DNA from: Diaphorobacter caeni
GTDB lineage: Bacteria; Pseudomonadota; Gammaproteobacteria; Burkholderiales; Burkholderiaceae_C
Direction: 5' to 3'
Assembly (NCBI RefSeq): GCF_015354245.1
Contig: NZ_JADKYZ010000003.1
Coordinates: 496,001-560,000 of the forward strand
DNA: 64,000 bases
Each line of letters starts with the position of its first letter. The stretch's first letter is position 1. Both the position numbers and the translations under genes were made by a program. The notes under the pieces are model-generated. The model was not told the DNA's origin and made no database searches. It was given only the letters and a program-made list of their open reading frames with translations. Shown here in pieces: positions 34,001 through 44,774 of this stretch.

Positions 34001-35560
34001 TCACTTCCAGCCCATTTCCCAGAAACGGACCAGCTCGTCGGGATAGGTCTTGAAGCTCACATCCTTGCCTGCCACGTAGTACACGGGCAAGGACCACAGC
34101 GGTATCGCGTAGGCCTTGTCGGCGATGATGTTCAGCGCCTGCTTGTAGTGCTCCTTGCGCGCCGCCGTGTCGACGGTGTGATCGCCCTTGTCGAGAAGCG
34201 CCTTCACTTCGGCATCGCGCGTGATGTCATCGCTGCCGAAGCCGAAGTAGACGGGAGTCGAGGCCGACACGTCGTTGACCAGATTCGAAGCCCATGTCTG
34301 GTGCGTGAGCGATGCCTTGTTGGCGCGGATCATCTCGCGCATCGCGGCGTATTGCATGAAATTCAGCTTGGGCTTGATGCCCACGGCCTGCAGGTAGTTC
34401 ATGATCGCTTCGGTCTGCTGCCGCTCGCGGTAGGCCACGATGTCGATGTCGAAGCCGTTCGGGAAGCCTGCTTCGGCCAACAGCTTCTTGGACAATGCCG
34501 GGTCATATTTGAAAACCGTCGCGCCCTCGTCCGTGCAGCCGGTCTGGGATGGCGTGCAGATGGTGTTCAGCAGCACCGAGCCCTGCCCCACGATGTTCTT
34601 GATGATGGCCTGCCGGTCGATCGCGTGCGCGATCGCCTTGCGCACCCGCACGTCCTTGAGCTGAGGCGCAGGCGTTCCGTCCTGGATGTTCATCTGCATG
34701 AACACGATGCGCATGGTGTTGCCGCTCTGCACCTGCACCGAAGGCATGGCCTTGAGCTTTTCCGCCTGATCCTGCGGCACATGCATGATGAAATCCACGC
34801 CGCCCGAGATGACTTCCGCGACCTGCGTCTGCCGGTCAGGAATGAAGCGGATCAGCACTTTGCCGATTTTGGGCTGCGTCTTGGGTGAGTCCTTGAAGTA
34901 GTCGGCGTTCTTCTCCAGAAGAATGGATTTTCCCGGCACGTATTCCACCACCTTGTACGGCCCGGTTCCGACCGGCTTGGCGTTCATGCCGCTCGGTCCC
35001 ACCTCCTTGTAGTACTTCGCGGGATGCATGACGGCCGTGGTCGAGAGGTACTCCTTCGCGCCGGGGAAGGTGGTCTTGCTGACGATGCGCACCTTGTACT
35101 TGTCGAGCTTCTCCACGCGCTCGATCCAATTCACGTTCTGCTGCGTCACCGCCTTGTTCTTGGGATCGGCGACGAAGGTCAACGTGTAGACAACCGAGTC
35201 CGCATCGAACTCCTCGCCGTTGTGAAACTTCACGCCCTGCCGCAGTTCGAACTCGAGCGTCCGGTCATCCACCTGCTTCCAGCTCTTGGCGAGCTGGCCC
35301 TTGTACTCGTTCGTCATGGGGTCACGAAACAGAAGCGTGTCCCACACGTTGGCAGTGATGATCACGCCGATGCGCACGTTGTTGTAGTACGGATCGACGC
35401 TCTCTGGCGCCTGGTCGTAGGCCATCTTCAACGTGTCACTCTTCTTGTCGGCGAGCGCCGCCGTGCTCGCCAGCATCCCCGCTGCGCAAAGGCCTGCGGC
35501 AAGGGCGTTGAACCATTTGCGCCTTCCGGCGCCCATCGAATGCATCACAGGACCAGACAT
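34001..35560 (-). CDS. Peptide ABC transporter substrate-binding protein (DppA/OppA, SBP_bac_5)
   Basis: 519 residues from the second of two close ATGs (35560); the first (35566) sits directly on the GGAAGGGG ribosome binding site, so the second has better spacing. A signal peptide (cleavage near ALADKK) precedes the cluster C binding-protein fold (DTLKMAYDQAPESVDPYYNN, then NVWDTLLFRDP). VGTGPYKVVEYVPGKSILLEKNADYF is a family signature. It is the first gene of the six-gene uptake operon. Confidence 0.94.
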   Translation of the reverse strand: MSGPVMHSMGAGRRKWFNALAAGLCAAGMLASTAALADKKSDTLKMAYDQAPESVDPYYNNVRIGVIITANVWDTLLFRDPMTNEYKGQLAKSWKQVDDRTLEFELRQGVKFHNGEEFDADSVVYTLTFVADPKNKAVTQQNVNWIERVEKLDKYKVRIVSKTTFPGAKEYLSTTAVMHPAKYYKEVGPSGMNAKPVGTGPYKVVEYVPGKSILLEKNADYFKDSPKTQPKIGKVLIRFIPDRQTQVAEVISGGVDFIMHVPQDQAEKLKAMPSVQVQSGNTMRIVFMQMNIQDGTPAPQLKDVRVRKAIAHAIDRQAIIKNIVGQGSVLLNTICTPSQTGCTDEGATVFKYDPALSKKLLAEAGFPNGFDIDIVAYRERQQTEAIMNYLQAVGIKPKLNFMQYAAMREMIRANKASLTHQTWASNLVNDVSASTPVYFGFGSDDITRDAEVKALLDKGDHTVDTAARKEHYKQALNIIADKAYAIPLWSLPVYYVAGKDVSFKTYPDELVRFWEMGWK

Positions 35561-35662
35561 CGACATCCCCTTCCAAGTGCGTTTCAAACCGTTGTCGCCG
35601 GACTCGCTGCAACGTGACTGGCGGCGATCCAATCACCCCATTCACGTTGTCGAAATCACGTT

Positions 35663-35675
35663 TTGCATTCAATGC
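35663..35675. promoter_or_regulatory. Palindrome A in the divergent control region
   Basis: TTGCATTcAATGC contains the perfect 11-bp palindrome GCATT-c-AATGC. It lies about 100 bp upstream of the transporter operon. Confidence 0.5.
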
Positions 35676-35801
35676 TAGAGGCGCGCATCCATATTGACAG
35701 TAGGTAAATACCCCTCATGCAGATCATTGGGAAACCGCCGTATCCCATAGATCGGAATTCACTTCAAAGTCTTTCCACGCACCATTTGAATCGGCATGGA
35801 T

Positions 35802-35818
35802 TTGCATTTTGAATGCAA
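35802..35818. promoter_or_regulatory. Palindrome B in the divergent control region
   Basis: TTGCATT-ttg-AATGCAA is a perfect 17-bp inverted repeat sharing the GCATT/AATGC half-sites of palindrome A, 104 bp upstream of the hydrolase ATG. A candidate operator. Confidence 0.55.
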
Positions 35819-35921
35819 TAATGAAAACTCGAAGCATTGAAAGCGAATGGTGATTCGGCGAAAAACCAGACGCAACTTGCTTCCGAAATCGTTGACATGA
35901 CCCCCACGAAAGAGAGCGCTC

Positions 35922-36989
35922 ATGAAAGACAAATCCCTCGACAGGGCCGTGCAGTTCGCGTTGGATCACGAAAGTCCCTGGGACCGTGAAGTCACCGGCA
36001 ACTGGGGCGTGCATCCGCAGGACCCTCCACCCTGGAATCGCTTGCGCGGTCCGGTTCATGACCGCGGCCCGGTGTCGGGCACCGTGCTGGTGAACGGCGA
36101 AAAGTGGCGCTCGTGGGGTGAGCCCACGCGCGCGGATCTGACGTTCAGCGTCGCCAAGACCTACCTGGCGCTGCTCGCCGGCGTCGCCTTCGATCAGGGA
36201 TTGATTCGTGACGTCGACGAGCCCATTTCCAGCCGCCTGCCGGGCATCGGTTTCGACACGCCGCACAACAAGCAGGTGACCTGGGCCCAGATGCTGCAGC
36301 AGACCAGCGAATGGACGGGCGACTACTTCGGCCTCATCGATCAGGCCGACCACTACCGTGCCGTCACCTTCGGAACACCGCCCAATGGACGCAAGGGCGA
36401 TCCGCGACCGCTGCAGACTCCGGGCACCTACTGGGAATACAACGATGTGCGCATCAACCAGCTGTCGCTCGCGCTGATGCATCTGTTCGGCCGATCGCTG
36501 CGCGACGTGTTCGACGAATTCATCATGCGTCCGCTCGGCGCGAGCAGCGACTGGAACTGGGTGGGCTACGATGACGCGTGGGTCGAATTGAATGGCCAGC
36601 GCGTGCAGGCGGTTCCGGGTGGCACCCACTGGGGTGGAGGCATGTCGATCAGCAGCGAGGACCAGGCGCTGATCGGTCAGATGCTGCTCAACGAAGGCGA
36701 GCTGCACGGCAAACGGGTGCTGTCCGCCGAATGGATCCGCCGCATGCAGCAACCCTGCGCATTGGCGCCCTACTACGGCTATCTCATCTGGCTCAACCAC
36801 GAGCGCAAGGTGTTCCCGTCCGTGCCCGAGACAAGCTACTTCGCCATCGGCGCAGGCAGTTCATTCACCTGGATCGAGCCCGAGCGCAAGCTGGTGGTCA
36901 TCGTGCGCTGGCTCAACTCCGCGCATGCTGACGGGTTCTTTGCGGAAGTGCTGAAGGCCGTTGACGCGGAACTGGCGCTGAAGGCTTAA
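35922..36989 (+). CDS. Serine hydrolase of the beta-lactamase class C/penicillin-binding-like family
   Basis: 355 residues. The nucleophile motif SVAK is at 76-79 (SxxK). The second motif, usually YxN, appears as YND in YWEYNDVRINQLSLAL, so the Asn is replaced by Asp. The third box may be GAGSS near residue 310. No signal peptide is seen, so it is probably cytoplasmic, as in 6-aminohexanoate-dimer hydrolase relatives and esterases of this fold. GAGAGC lies before the ATG. Divergent to the peptide transporter, it may cleave an imported amide or D-peptide; this is inference. Confidence 0.87.
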   Translation: MKDKSLDRAVQFALDHESPWDREVTGNWGVHPQDPPPWNRLRGPVHDRGPVSGTVLVNGEKWRSWGEPTRADLTFSVAKTYLALLAGVAFDQGLIRDVDEPISSRLPGIGFDTPHNKQVTWAQMLQQTSEWTGDYFGLIDQADHYRAVTFGTPPNGRKGDPRPLQTPGTYWEYNDVRINQLSLALMHLFGRSLRDVFDEFIMRPLGASSDWNWVGYDDAWVELNGQRVQAVPGGTHWGGGMSISSEDQALIGQMLLNEGELHGKRVLSAEWIRRMQQPCALAPYYGYLIWLNHERKVFPSVPETSYFAIGAGSSFTWIEPERKLVVIVRWLNSAHADGFFAEVLKAVDAELALKA

Positions 36990-37020
36990 GAACGTACTTA
37001 CGATCTCCACACGGTCCAAG
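36990..37020 (+). repeat. Dispersed intergenic repeat, copy 3
   Basis: GAACGTACTTACGATCTC followed by CACACGGTCCAAG, directly after the serine hydrolase stop. It shares the ACGATCTC-CACACGGTC core with the copies at 21311 and 22294. Confidence 0.55.
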
Positions 37021-37037
37021 CCCCTGAAGCAGGACAC

Positions 37038-37072
37038 AAAAAAAGCGCAGACTCTCGCGAGCTGCGCTTTTT
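37038..37072. terminator. Bidirectional terminator between the serine hydrolase and typA
   Basis: An A run, GCGCAG, a ten-base spacer plus G, then CTGCGC and a T run. It works in both orientations and ends the nusA-to-typA transcript on the minus strand. Confidence 0.85.
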
Positions 37073-37108
37073 GCGTTGAGGCCGCATTCATGGCGGCCAC
37101 GCAACCGA

Positions 37109-38932
37109 TCACTCGCGCGAAGCGCGCTTGCGGTCGTGTTCCTTCAGATGACGCTTGCGCAGACGCACCGACTTCGGCGTGATTTCTGCCAGCTCGTCGT
37201 CTTCGATGAATTCCACGCCGTATTCGAGCGTGAGGTCGATCGGAGGCGTGATCTTGATCGCGTCTTCCTTGCCGGACACGCGGAAGTTCGTGAGCTGCTT
37301 GGTACGCGTGGCGTTCACCACCAGATCGTTGTCGCGGTTGTGGATGCCGACGATCATGCCTTCGTACACGGGATCACCGGCCTTCACGAACATGCGGCCG
37401 CGGTCGTCCAGCTTGCCCAGGGCGTAGGTGAAGATTTCGCCGTCGTCCATGGAGATCAGCACGCCGTTCTTGCGACCGCCGATGTCGCCCTTGTGCGGCT
37501 CGTAGCTGTCGAAGATGTTGGAGATCAGACCGGAACCACGTGTCAGGTTCAGGAACTCGTTGGTGAAGCCGATCAGGCCACGTGCAGGAATACGGTATTC
37601 CAGACGGACGCGACCGCGGCCATCGGGTTCCATGTTGACCAGTTCGCCCTTGCGCTCGCCGAGGGCCTGCATCACGCCGCCCTGATGAGTTTCTTCCAGA
37701 TCGGCGGTCACCAGCTCGATCGGCTCACACTTTTCACCGTCGATGTCGCGGAACACCACGCGTGGCTTGGAGACAGCCAGCTCGTAGCCTTCGCGGCGCA
37801 TTTCTTCGAGCAGAATGGTCAGGTGCAGTTCACCGCGACCAGCCACTTCGAAGATGCCGTCTTCGTCGGTTTCCTTCACGCGCAGAGCCACGTTGGAGCG
37901 CAGTTCCTTCTGCAGGCGGTCCCAGATCTGACGGCTGGTGACGAACTTGCCTTCACGGCCTGCCAGTGGCGAGGTGTTCACGCAGAAGTTCATGATCAGC
38001 GTTGGCTCGTCGATCTTGAGCATCGGCAGCGGCTGGGGGTTCGCAGGATCGGTCAGCGTTTCGCCGATGCCGATGTTTTCGATGCCGTTGACCAGCACGA
38101 TGTCGCTCGGGCCGGCTTCCGACACCTTCACGCGCTCGAGGCCCTGGAACTTCAGGATTTCGTTCACGCGGCCCTTGTAGCTCGCGCCATCAGGACCGGC
38201 CATGACCAGAACGTCCTGGCCGGGCTTGAGCGTGCCGGCGTTGATGCGGCCCACGCCGATACGGCCCACGAACGTGGAGTAGTCCAGCGCCGAGACTTGC
38301 ATCTGCAGGGGAGCCGTGGCATCGCCCTTCACCGAAGGCACGTGCTTCAGGATGGTGTCGAACAGGGCCGACATGTCGGGACCCCACTGCTCGCCGGGTG
38401 CGCCCTCTTCCAGCGCAGTCCAGCCATTGATGCCGGAGGCATACACGACGGGGAAGTCGAGCTGCTCGTCGGTCGCGCCGAGCTTGTCGAACAGGTCGAA
38501 AGCGGCGTTCACCACGTAGTCGGGACGCGCACCGGGCTTGTCCACCTTGTTCACCACGACGATGGGCTTCAGACCCAGCGCCAGCGCCTTCTTGGTCACG
38601 AAGCGCGTCTGGGGCATGGGGCCTTCCTGCGCGTCGATCAGCAGCACCACGCCGTCGACCATCGACAGAGCACGTTCCACTTCACCGCCGAAGTCCGCGT
38701 GACCGGGAGTGTCGAGAATGTTGATGTGCGTGTCGTTCCAGCTCACGGCGCAGTTCTTGGCCAGAATGGTGATGCCGCGCTCGCGTTCGATGGCGTTGTT
38801 GTCCATCACGGTGTCGACGACTTTTTCGTGCTCGGCGAAGGTGCCGGACTGGCGCAGCAGTTGGTCAACCATGGTGGTCTTGCCATGGTCAACGTGGGCG
38901 ATGATCGCAATGTTGCGGATTTGTGTGCTCAT
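37109..38932 (-). CDS. typA: Ribosome-associated GTPase TypA/BipA
   Basis: 607 residues. GTPase motifs: G1 AHVDHGKTT near residue 13, switch region [12 protein letters not shown]3 [15 protein letters not shown]4 [10 protein letters not shown]. Domains homologous to EF-G II, III and V follow, plus the TypA-specific C-terminal domain ([28 protein letters not shown]). It helps assembly of the large ribosomal subunit and stress adaptation. Its start overlaps the truB stop by four bases, making it the last gene of the nusA operon. Confidence 0.97.
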   Translation of the reverse strand: MSTQIRNIAIIAHVDHGKTTMVDQLLRQSGTFAEHEKVVDTVMDNNAIERERGITILAKNCAVSWNDTHINILDTPGHADFGGEVERALSMVDGVVLLIDAQEGPMPQTRFVTKKALALGLKPIVVVNKVDKPGARPDYVVNAAFDLFDKLGATDEQLDFPVVYASGINGWTALEEGAPGEQWGPDMSALFDTILKHVPSVKGDATAPLQMQVSALDYSTFVGRIGVGRINAGTLKPGQDVLVMAGPDGASYKGRVNEILKFQGLERVKVSEAGPSDIVLVNGIENIGIGETLTDPANPQPLPMLKIDEPTLIMNFCVNTSPLAGREGKFVTSRQIWDRLQKELRSNVALRVKETDEDGIFEVAGRGELHLTILLEEMRREGYELAVSKPRVVFRDIDGEKCEPIELVTADLEETHQGGVMQALGERKGELVNMEPDGRGRVRLEYRIPARGLIGFTNEFLNLTRGSGLISNIFDSYEPHKGDIGGRKNGVLISMDDGEIFTYALGKLDDRGRMFVKAGDPVYEGMIVGIHNRDNDLVVNATRTKQLTNFRVSGKEDAIKITPPIDLTLEYGVEFIEDDELAEITPKSVRLRKRHLKEHDRKRASRE

Positions 38933-39927
38933 AGCGTTGTTTCCAAAATGCCGTGCGTTTCGCGCGGCGAAGAAGTTCTTTCCAGAATCTGTTGAATTTC
39001 AAGCGGGCTCAGCAGGCGGTCTGGCACCAGCTCTCCCCGAGTGACATGCCCTACCCCAAGCAAGGCGTGCGGACTGTCACCAAATACCGCCACCGCTTCC
39101 GAATCCGGCCATGTGCCGCGTCGGCGCATGCCCGATAGAAATCGTCCCGCATTGTCACTGTCGAGCGTGACAATCGCGTGCTGCGCAAGCAGCGTCTCCA
39201 CCGGATGCACATGCGCGAGGCGCTCGTCTTCCGGCATTGCCTCCAGCGCCGCCAGCGTCACGCAGCGGTCCACGCTGATGCCGCCGGTGTCGATGCGCCG
39301 GAGAAATGTGATATGTGCGCCGCAACCCAGCGCATTGCCGATGTCTTCACCCAGTGTGCGGATGTAAGTACCCTTGCTGCACTGAACGACGAGGCGCAGC
39401 GCGGGCTTGCCGTCTTCCGTTTGAATGGGGTCGATGCCGAGGGCGAGGATCGTGACGTCCCGCGCGGGGCGTTCGATCTCGATGCCGGCGCGCGCGTATT
39501 CATACAGCGCCTTGCCGTCCTTCTTCAATGCGCTGTGCATGGGAGGGACCTGGCGGATCGGGCCGGTGAACTGCTGACGAACGGCGTCGAGGCGCTCGGC
39601 GGTGAGCATCTCGGGCGTCACTTCGCGCTCGGCGACCACGTCGCCTTCCGCGTCGGCGGTGGTGGTGGTCACGCCCAGCAGAGCGATCGCTTCATACGTC
39701 TTGGGCGCTTCAAGCTGAAGCTGGCTGAATTTGGTGGCCGCACCGAAGCACAGCGGCAGAACGCCGCTGGCGAGTGGATCCAATGTGCCTGTGTGTCCCG
39801 CTTTCTCGGCGCGCAGTAACCACTTGACCTTTTGAAGGACGTCGTTGCTGGACCAACCCAGCGGCTTATCGAGCAGCAACACCCCATGCACAGGGCGCCG
39901 CTGCACCCGTGTGCGTGGCGCGTTCAT
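38929..39927 (-). CDS. truB: tRNA pseudouridine(55) synthase
   Basis: 332 residues. The pseudouridine synthase catalytic motif [12 protein letters not shown] places the nucleophilic Asp at residue 50. [19 protein letters not shown] is the conserved N-terminus. The C-terminal part includes a PUA-like region. It modifies U55 in the T-loop of tRNAs. It starts two bases after rbfA and overlaps typA. Confidence 0.97.
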   Translation of the reverse strand: MNAPRTRVQRRPVHGVLLLDKPLGWSSNDVLQKVKWLLRAEKAGHTGTLDPLASGVLPLCFGAATKFSQLQLEAPKTYEAIALLGVTTTTADAEGDVVAEREVTPEMLTAERLDAVRQQFTGPIRQVPPMHSALKKDGKALYEYARAGIEIERPARDVTILALGIDPIQTEDGKPALRLVVQCSKGTYIRTLGEDIGNALGCGAHITFLRRIDTGGISVDRCVTLAALEAMPEDERLAHVHPVETLLAQHAIVTLDSDNAGRFLSGMRRRGTWPDSEAVAVFGDSPHALLGVGHVTRGELVPDRLLSPLEIQQILERTSSPRETHGILETTL

Positions 39928-39929
39928 GC

Positions 39930-40298
39930 TCAGTCTTCCTTGGCGCGCGAAGAAACGGCCTTGGCGATCAAGGCGTTCATGTCGGCCGCGCGTTCTGTCG
40001 TGCGGTCGAAATGGAAGTGCAGCGTGGGCACGGTATGGATGTGCAGGCGCTTGAACAGCCCGTTGCGCAGGAAACCTGCGGACTGGTTCAGCGCCTCTCC
40101 GGTTGCTTCCGCATCGCCCACGAGCACGCTGAAGAACACCTTCGCGTGCGCGTAGTCGGGCGTCACTTCGACGCCCTGCAATGTCACCATGCCGATGCGC
40201 GGGTCCTTCAGCTCGCGGATCAGTTCAGACAGGTCGCGCTGAATCTGATCCGCTACTTTGAAGCCGCGGTTGGGCGTGGTCGATTTCTTGGCTGCCAT
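39930..40298 (-). CDS. rbfA: Ribosome-binding factor A
   Basis: 122 residues forming a single KH-like domain ([47 protein letters not shown] is the family signature). It matures the 5' end of 16S rRNA on the 30S subunit. It lies between infB and truB with almost no intergenic sequence. Confidence 0.96.
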   Translation of the reverse strand: MAAKKSTTPNRGFKVADQIQRDLSELIRELKDPRIGMVTLQGVEVTPDYAHAKVFFSVLVGDAEATGEALNQSAGFLRNGLFKRLHIHTVPTLHFHFDRTTERAADMNALIAKAVSSRAKED

Positions 40299-40328
40299 GC
40301 TCGTGCTGACTCCTGCTCACACGACGCT

Positions 40329-43190
40329 TTACAGCGTACGTGCGATCTCCTTGATTTCAAAGAGTTCGAGCTGATCGCCTTCCTTGATGTCGTTGTAGTT
40401 GCGCAGCTTGATACCGCACTCGAAGCCTTCCTTGACTTCCTTGACATCGTCCTTGTGACGGCGGATCGACTCGACTTCGCCGGTGTAGATGACGATGTTG
40501 TCGCGCAGCAGACGGAACTTGCAGTTGCGACGCACTTCGCCGGAAGTGATGTAGGAACCGGCAACGGTACCGATCTTCGACGCGACGAACACGGTGCGGA
40601 TTTCGGCCGTACCGATGGCTTCTTCGCGCTGCTCGGGAGCCAGCATGCCCGACATGGCCGCCTTCACTTCATCCACGGCGTCGTAGATGATGTTGTAGTA
40701 GCGGATGTCCACATCGTTGCCCTCGGCCGTCTTGCGTGCCTGGGCGTCAGCGCGGACGTTGAAGCCGATGATGATGGCCTTGGAGGCGATCGCCAGGTTC
40801 ACGTCGGATTCGCTGATGCCACCCACGCCGGAGTAGACCATCTGCACCTTGATTTCGTCGGTGGACAGCTTGAGCAGCGAGGTAGCCAGAGCTTCCTGCG
40901 AACCCTGCACGTCCGCCTTGATGATCAGCGGCAGCGTCTGCGTGCCCGTCGAGTTCATCTCGTTGAACATGTTCTCGAGCTTGGCGGCCTGTTGCTTTGC
41001 CAGCTTGGTGTTGCGGAACTTGCCGGCGCGGTACGTCGCGATTTCGCGGGCGCGGCGTTCGTCCGGCAGCACCATGAAGTCATCACCGGCTTGCGGCACT
41101 TCGTTCAGGCCCTGGATTTCCACAGGAATCGACGGACCAGCGTCCTTGGTCTGCTTGCCGTCTTCGTCCAGCATGGCGCGCACGCGGCCGAAGGTCTGAC
41201 CCGCCAGAACGATATCGCCCACCTTGAGCGTACCGGACTGCACCAGCACCGTCGCCACCGAACCACGGCCCTTGTCGAGCTGGGCTTCGATCACGATACC
41301 CTTGGCGGCGGCTTCCACCGGCGCCTTGAGTTCCAGCACTTCGGCCTGCAGCAGCACCTGCTCCAGCAGATCGTCGATGCCCATGCCGGTCTTGGACGAC
41401 ACGGCCACGAATGGCGAATCGCCACCGTATTCTTCAGGCACCACCTGCTCGCCGACCAGTTCCTGCTTCACGCGCTCGACGTTGGCATCGGGCTTGTCGG
41501 CCTTGGTGATGGCCACCACGATAGGCACATTGGCGGCCTTGGCGTGCTTGATGGCTTCCTTGGTCTGGGGCATCACGCCGTCGTCGGCCGCGCACACCAG
41601 AATGACGATGTCGGTCGCCTGGGCACCGCGGGCACGCATGGCCGTGAAGGCCTCGTGACCCGGAGTGTCGAGGAACGTGACGATGCCGCGCGGTGTTTCC
41701 ACGTGGTAGGCACCGATATGCTGCGTAATGCCGCCGGCTTCGCCAGTCGCCACCTTGGAGCGACGGATGTAGTCCAGCAGCGAGGTCTTGCCGTGGTCGA
41801 CGTGACCCATCACGGTCACGACCGGAGCGCGAGGCATGAGCTCGGCTTCGGAGTTCAGCACTTCCTCGGCGGTGAACGCTTCCGGATCGTCCAGCGCAGC
41901 CACCTTGGCGGTGTGACCCATTTCCTCGACCACGATCATGGCCGTGTCCTGGTCCAGCATCTGGTTGATGGTGACCATCTGGCCCATCTTCATGAGCACC
42001 TTGATCAGCTCACCGGCCTTCACCGACATCTTGTGCGCCAGTTCCGCCACCGTGATGGTTTCGGGAACGTGCACCTCGATGGCGCGGAATTCCGCTGCAG
42101 CGTGCTGTTGATGCTGATCGGAATGGCGATCACCGCCACGACGACCGCCACGTGGACCGCCGCGCCAGTTGGAGCGGTTGTTCACGCCACCCGAAGCATC
42201 GCCACGGGTCTTGATTTCCTTCTTCTTCTGGCCATCGTTGGCCCAGCTCGAAGACAGCTTGGCGGACTTGACTTCCTTGCCGTCCTTGTTGGCCGTGGCG
42301 CCTGCCGCGGGAGCCGCGGCACCAGTGCGCGCACCGGCTCCGGTGCCTGCGGGCTTGTGCAGCGTGCCCTTCTTGGCATCGGCACCAGCGGGCTTGGCGG
42401 CCGGCTTGGGTTCTTCGGGCTTCTTGGCGACGAGCACCTTCTTGGGCGCGGCCATCATGGCGCGAATGGCCTCGGCTTCAGCCAGAGCCTTCTTGCGACG
42501 GTCATCCAGATCGGCGGCGCGCGCGGTTTCCTCAGCCTGACGTGCCTTGGACTCCGCCTCGGCCTTGGCACGGGCTTCCGCCTGAGCCTTGTTGCGGGCT
42601 TCGGCTTCGGCAGCGGCCTCGGCGGCGGCTTCCTTGCGTGCGGCGTTCTCGGCGGCCTTCTTGCCCGCTTCCGCAGCCATGTAGGCGGCGGCGCGTTCTT
42701 CAGCCTCGCGGTCGCGACGCTCACGCTCTTCGCGCTCGGCGCGCTGGTTGGCCAGGTCTTCTTCCTGACGACGGATCAGCTCGGCGTTGTTGCGCGCTTC
42801 CACTTCGCGGCGTGCCAGTTCCTGGTCCTCCGCGGAATGCTCATGCTGCTCGTCATTGACTGCCACGTCGGCGTTGCCATCCGTGCCGTCTTCACGCTTC
42901 ACGAAGGTGCGCTTCTTGCGCACTTCGACCTGGATTGTGCGGGCCTTGCCAGTGGCATCGGCTTGCTTGATTTCGCTAGTGGATTTTTTCACCAAAGTAA
43001 TTTTCTTGCGATCTGCACCAGACGTGCCATGGCTGGCCTGCAGATAGGCAAGCAGCTTCTGCTTGTCCGACTCGGTCAGGGCATCGCTCGGAGATGCCTT
43101 CGCCACGCCAGCTGTCTTCAACTGATCCAGCAGCATGGCAGGGGTTTTCTTGAGTTCTGCGGCGAACTCGGCGACTGTGTTACTCGACAT
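40329..43190 (-). CDS. infB: Translation initiation factor IF-2
   Basis: 953 residues. An N-terminal IF2_N domain ([27 protein letters not shown]) is followed by a long Ala/Lys/Glu/Arg-rich helical linker (about 95-375, including [20 protein letters not shown]). A second IF2_N-like domain runs about 378-430. The GTPase domain begins near 455 ([35 protein letters not shown]). Domains II to IV complete the protein, which binds fMet-tRNA. It lies 23 bp after nusA. Confidence 0.97.
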   Translation of the reverse strand: MSSNTVAEFAAELKKTPAMLLDQLKTAGVAKASPSDALTESDKQKLLAYLQASHGTSGADRKKITLVKKSTSEIKQADATGKARTIQVEVRKKRTFVKREDGTDGNADVAVNDEQHEHSAEDQELARREVEARNNAELIRRQEEDLANQRAEREERERRDREAEERAAAYMAAEAGKKAAENAARKEAAAEAAAEAEARNKAQAEARAKAEAESKARQAEETARAADLDDRRKKALAEAEAIRAMMAAPKKVLVAKKPEEPKPAAKPAGADAKKGTLHKPAGTGAGARTGAAAPAAGATANKDGKEVKSAKLSSSWANDGQKKKEIKTRGDASGGVNNRSNWRGGPRGGRRGGDRHSDQHQQHAAAEFRAIEVHVPETITVAELAHKMSVKAGELIKVLMKMGQMVTINQMLDQDTAMIVVEEMGHTAKVAALDDPEAFTAEEVLNSEAELMPRAPVVTVMGHVDHGKTSLLDYIRRSKVATGEAGGITQHIGAYHVETPRGIVTFLDTPGHEAFTAMRARGAQATDIVILVCAADDGVMPQTKEAIKHAKAANVPIVVAITKADKPDANVERVKQELVGEQVVPEEYGGDSPFVAVSSKTGMGIDDLLEQVLLQAEVLELKAPVEAAAKGIVIEAQLDKGRGSVATVLVQSGTLKVGDIVLAGQTFGRVRAMLDEDGKQTKDAGPSIPVEIQGLNEVPQAGDDFMVLPDERRAREIATYRAGKFRNTKLAKQQAAKLENMFNEMNSTGTQTLPLIIKADVQGSQEALATSLLKLSTDEIKVQMVYSGVGGISESDVNLAIASKAIIIGFNVRADAQARKTAEGNDVDIRYYNIIYDAVDEVKAAMSGMLAPEQREEAIGTAEIRTVFVASKIGTVAGSYITSGEVRRNCKFRLLRDNIVIYTGEVESIRRHKDDVKEVKEGFECGIKLRNYNDIKEGDQLELFEIKEIARTL

Positions 43191-43213
43191 ATTGTGCTCG
43201 TACCTCCCTGACC

Positions 43214-44698
43214 TTACTCTTGTCCTGTGAACCAGTGCTCGCGGGCCTTCATGATCAAGGCTTTCGCGTCATCAGCAGTCTGGCCGGTCAACTCGGTCAG
43301 TTCATCAATGGCCAGGTCGGCCAGATCGTCACGGGTGTTCACGCCGGCGGCAACCAGCTTTTCGATCTGTTCGGTCGTCAGGCCGTCCAAAGAGCGCAGA
43401 TCCTGCGAAACGCCGTCCACACTCTCTTCGCGTGCGATTTCCATGGTGAGCAGTGCGTCCTTGGCTCGGGCGCGCAGCTCGTTCACGGTATCTTCGTCAA
43501 AGCTTTCGATCTCCAGCATTTCCTGCAGCGGCACGTAGGCCACTTCCTCGAGGCTGGTGAAACCTTCCTCGATCAGGATGTCGGCGATCTCCTCGTCCAC
43601 GTCCAGCTTTTCCATGAAGAGCTGGCGCGCGGCGCCGGTTTCGTCGGCCTGCTTCTGGGCAGACTCGGCGGCGTCCATGATGTTGATCTTCCAGCCGGTC
43701 AGGTCGGAAGCCAGACGCACGTTCTGACCGCCACGGCCGATCGCGATGGCGAGGTTTTCCTCGTCCACCACCACGTCCATGGCATGCTTTTCTTCGTCCA
43801 CCACGATGGAGGACACGTTCGCGGGAGCCAGCGCGCCGATCACGAACTGCGCGGGGTCTTCCGACCACAGCACGATGTCGACGCGTTCACCGGCCAATTC
43901 GTTGGTCACGGCGTTCACGCGGGTGCCACGCACGCCGACGCAGGTGCCGATGGGATCGACACGCTTGTCGTGCGAGAGCACGGCGATCTTGGCGCGGCTG
44001 CCCGGATCGCGGGCGCAGCTCTTGATATCGAGGAGGCCTTGTTCGATTTCGGGCACTTCGTTGCGGAACAGCTCGATCATGAACTCGGGTGCGGAGCGCG
44101 AGAGGATGATGGGCGCACCGCGCAGCGTCAGGTCCACTTCCATGATCATGGCGCGCACGCGGTCGCCATTGCGGAGGTTTTCCTTGGGGATCATTTCGGA
44201 GCGACGCAGGCGACCTTCGACGCGGCCGGACTCGACGATGATGTCGCCCTTGTCCATGCGCTTGACGGTGCCGGTGAAGATCTTCTCGCCACGGCTCATG
44301 AAGTCGTTGAGCAGCATCTCGCGCTCGGCGTCGCGGATCTTCTGAAGAATGACCTGCTTGGCGGCCATCGCGCCAATGCGGCCGATCGGCACCGACTCGA
44401 CCTCTTCCTCGATGAACTCGCCCACCGCGATGCCGGGCACGCGATCTTGCGCGTCCATCAGCAGCTCTTCCGCATCGGGATTCTGCAGACCGGCATCATC
44501 AGGCACGACGACCCAGCGACGGAAAGTGTCGTAATTGCCGCTGTCGCGATCAATTGCCACGCGGATATCCACCTCGCCCTGATAGAGCTTCTTGGTGGCC
44601 TGCGCCAGAGCGGACTCCACGGCACCCAACACCACATCGCGCTCGACATTCTTTTCACGCGAAATGGCCTCAACCAACATCAACAATTCGCGATTCAT
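43214..44698 (-). CDS. nusA: Transcription termination/antitermination factor NusA
   Basis: 494 residues. In order: N-terminal RNA polymerase-binding domain ([23 protein letters not shown]), S1 domain (about 135-200), KH1 and KH2 ([24 protein letters not shown] and [19 protein letters not shown]). The C-terminal acidic repeats with helix-hairpin-helix character (residues 370-490) are as in E. coli, where they bind the alpha subunit and lambda N. It lies 76 bp after rimP. Confidence 0.97.
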   Translation of the reverse strand: MNRELLMLVEAISREKNVERDVVLGAVESALAQATKKLYQGEVDIRVAIDRDSGNYDTFRRWVVVPDDAGLQNPDAEELLMDAQDRVPGIAVGEFIEEEVESVPIGRIGAMAAKQVILQKIRDAEREMLLNDFMSRGEKIFTGTVKRMDKGDIIVESGRVEGRLRRSEMIPKENLRNGDRVRAMIMEVDLTLRGAPIILSRSAPEFMIELFRNEVPEIEQGLLDIKSCARDPGSRAKIAVLSHDKRVDPIGTCVGVRGTRVNAVTNELAGERVDIVLWSEDPAQFVIGALAPANVSSIVVDEEKHAMDVVVDEENLAIAIGRGGQNVRLASDLTGWKINIMDAAESAQKQADETGAARQLFMEKLDVDEEIADILIEEGFTSLEEVAYVPLQEMLEIESFDEDTVNELRARAKDALLTMEIAREESVDGVSQDLRSLDGLTTEQIEKLVAAGVNTRDDLADLAIDELTELTGQTADDAKALIMKAREHWFTGQE

Positions 44699-44774
44699 TT
44701 CGACGACTCTCCTGTTTCAATCACTTTGAGGCGATTGCCGACACCTGCGGCACCCGTCCCCGTATATCAAACGT

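Larger units (their letters stand above)
35561..35921. promoter_or_regulatory. Divergent control region between peptide transporter and serine hydrolase
   Basis: 361 bases, noticeably richer in A+T than the neighbours. It must hold two divergent promoters. A TTGACA at 35694-35699 on the plus strand is a good -35, but no matching -10 was found at 17 bp. CAATAATGA near 35816 could be a plus-strand -10. Two related palindromes (listed separately) suggest a shared regulator. Confidence 0.5.

Noticed and set aside
37076-38995. 639-codon plus-strand frame opposite typA
   Set aside because: Antisense shadow of a highly conserved GTPase gene, with no motif of its own.
39909-43211. 1100-codon open frame on the plus strand opposite infB
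   Set aside because: It is the antisense shadow of infB in GC-rich DNA; it has His/Leu/Gly-rich composition, no recognisable domain, and covers exactly the infB gene.
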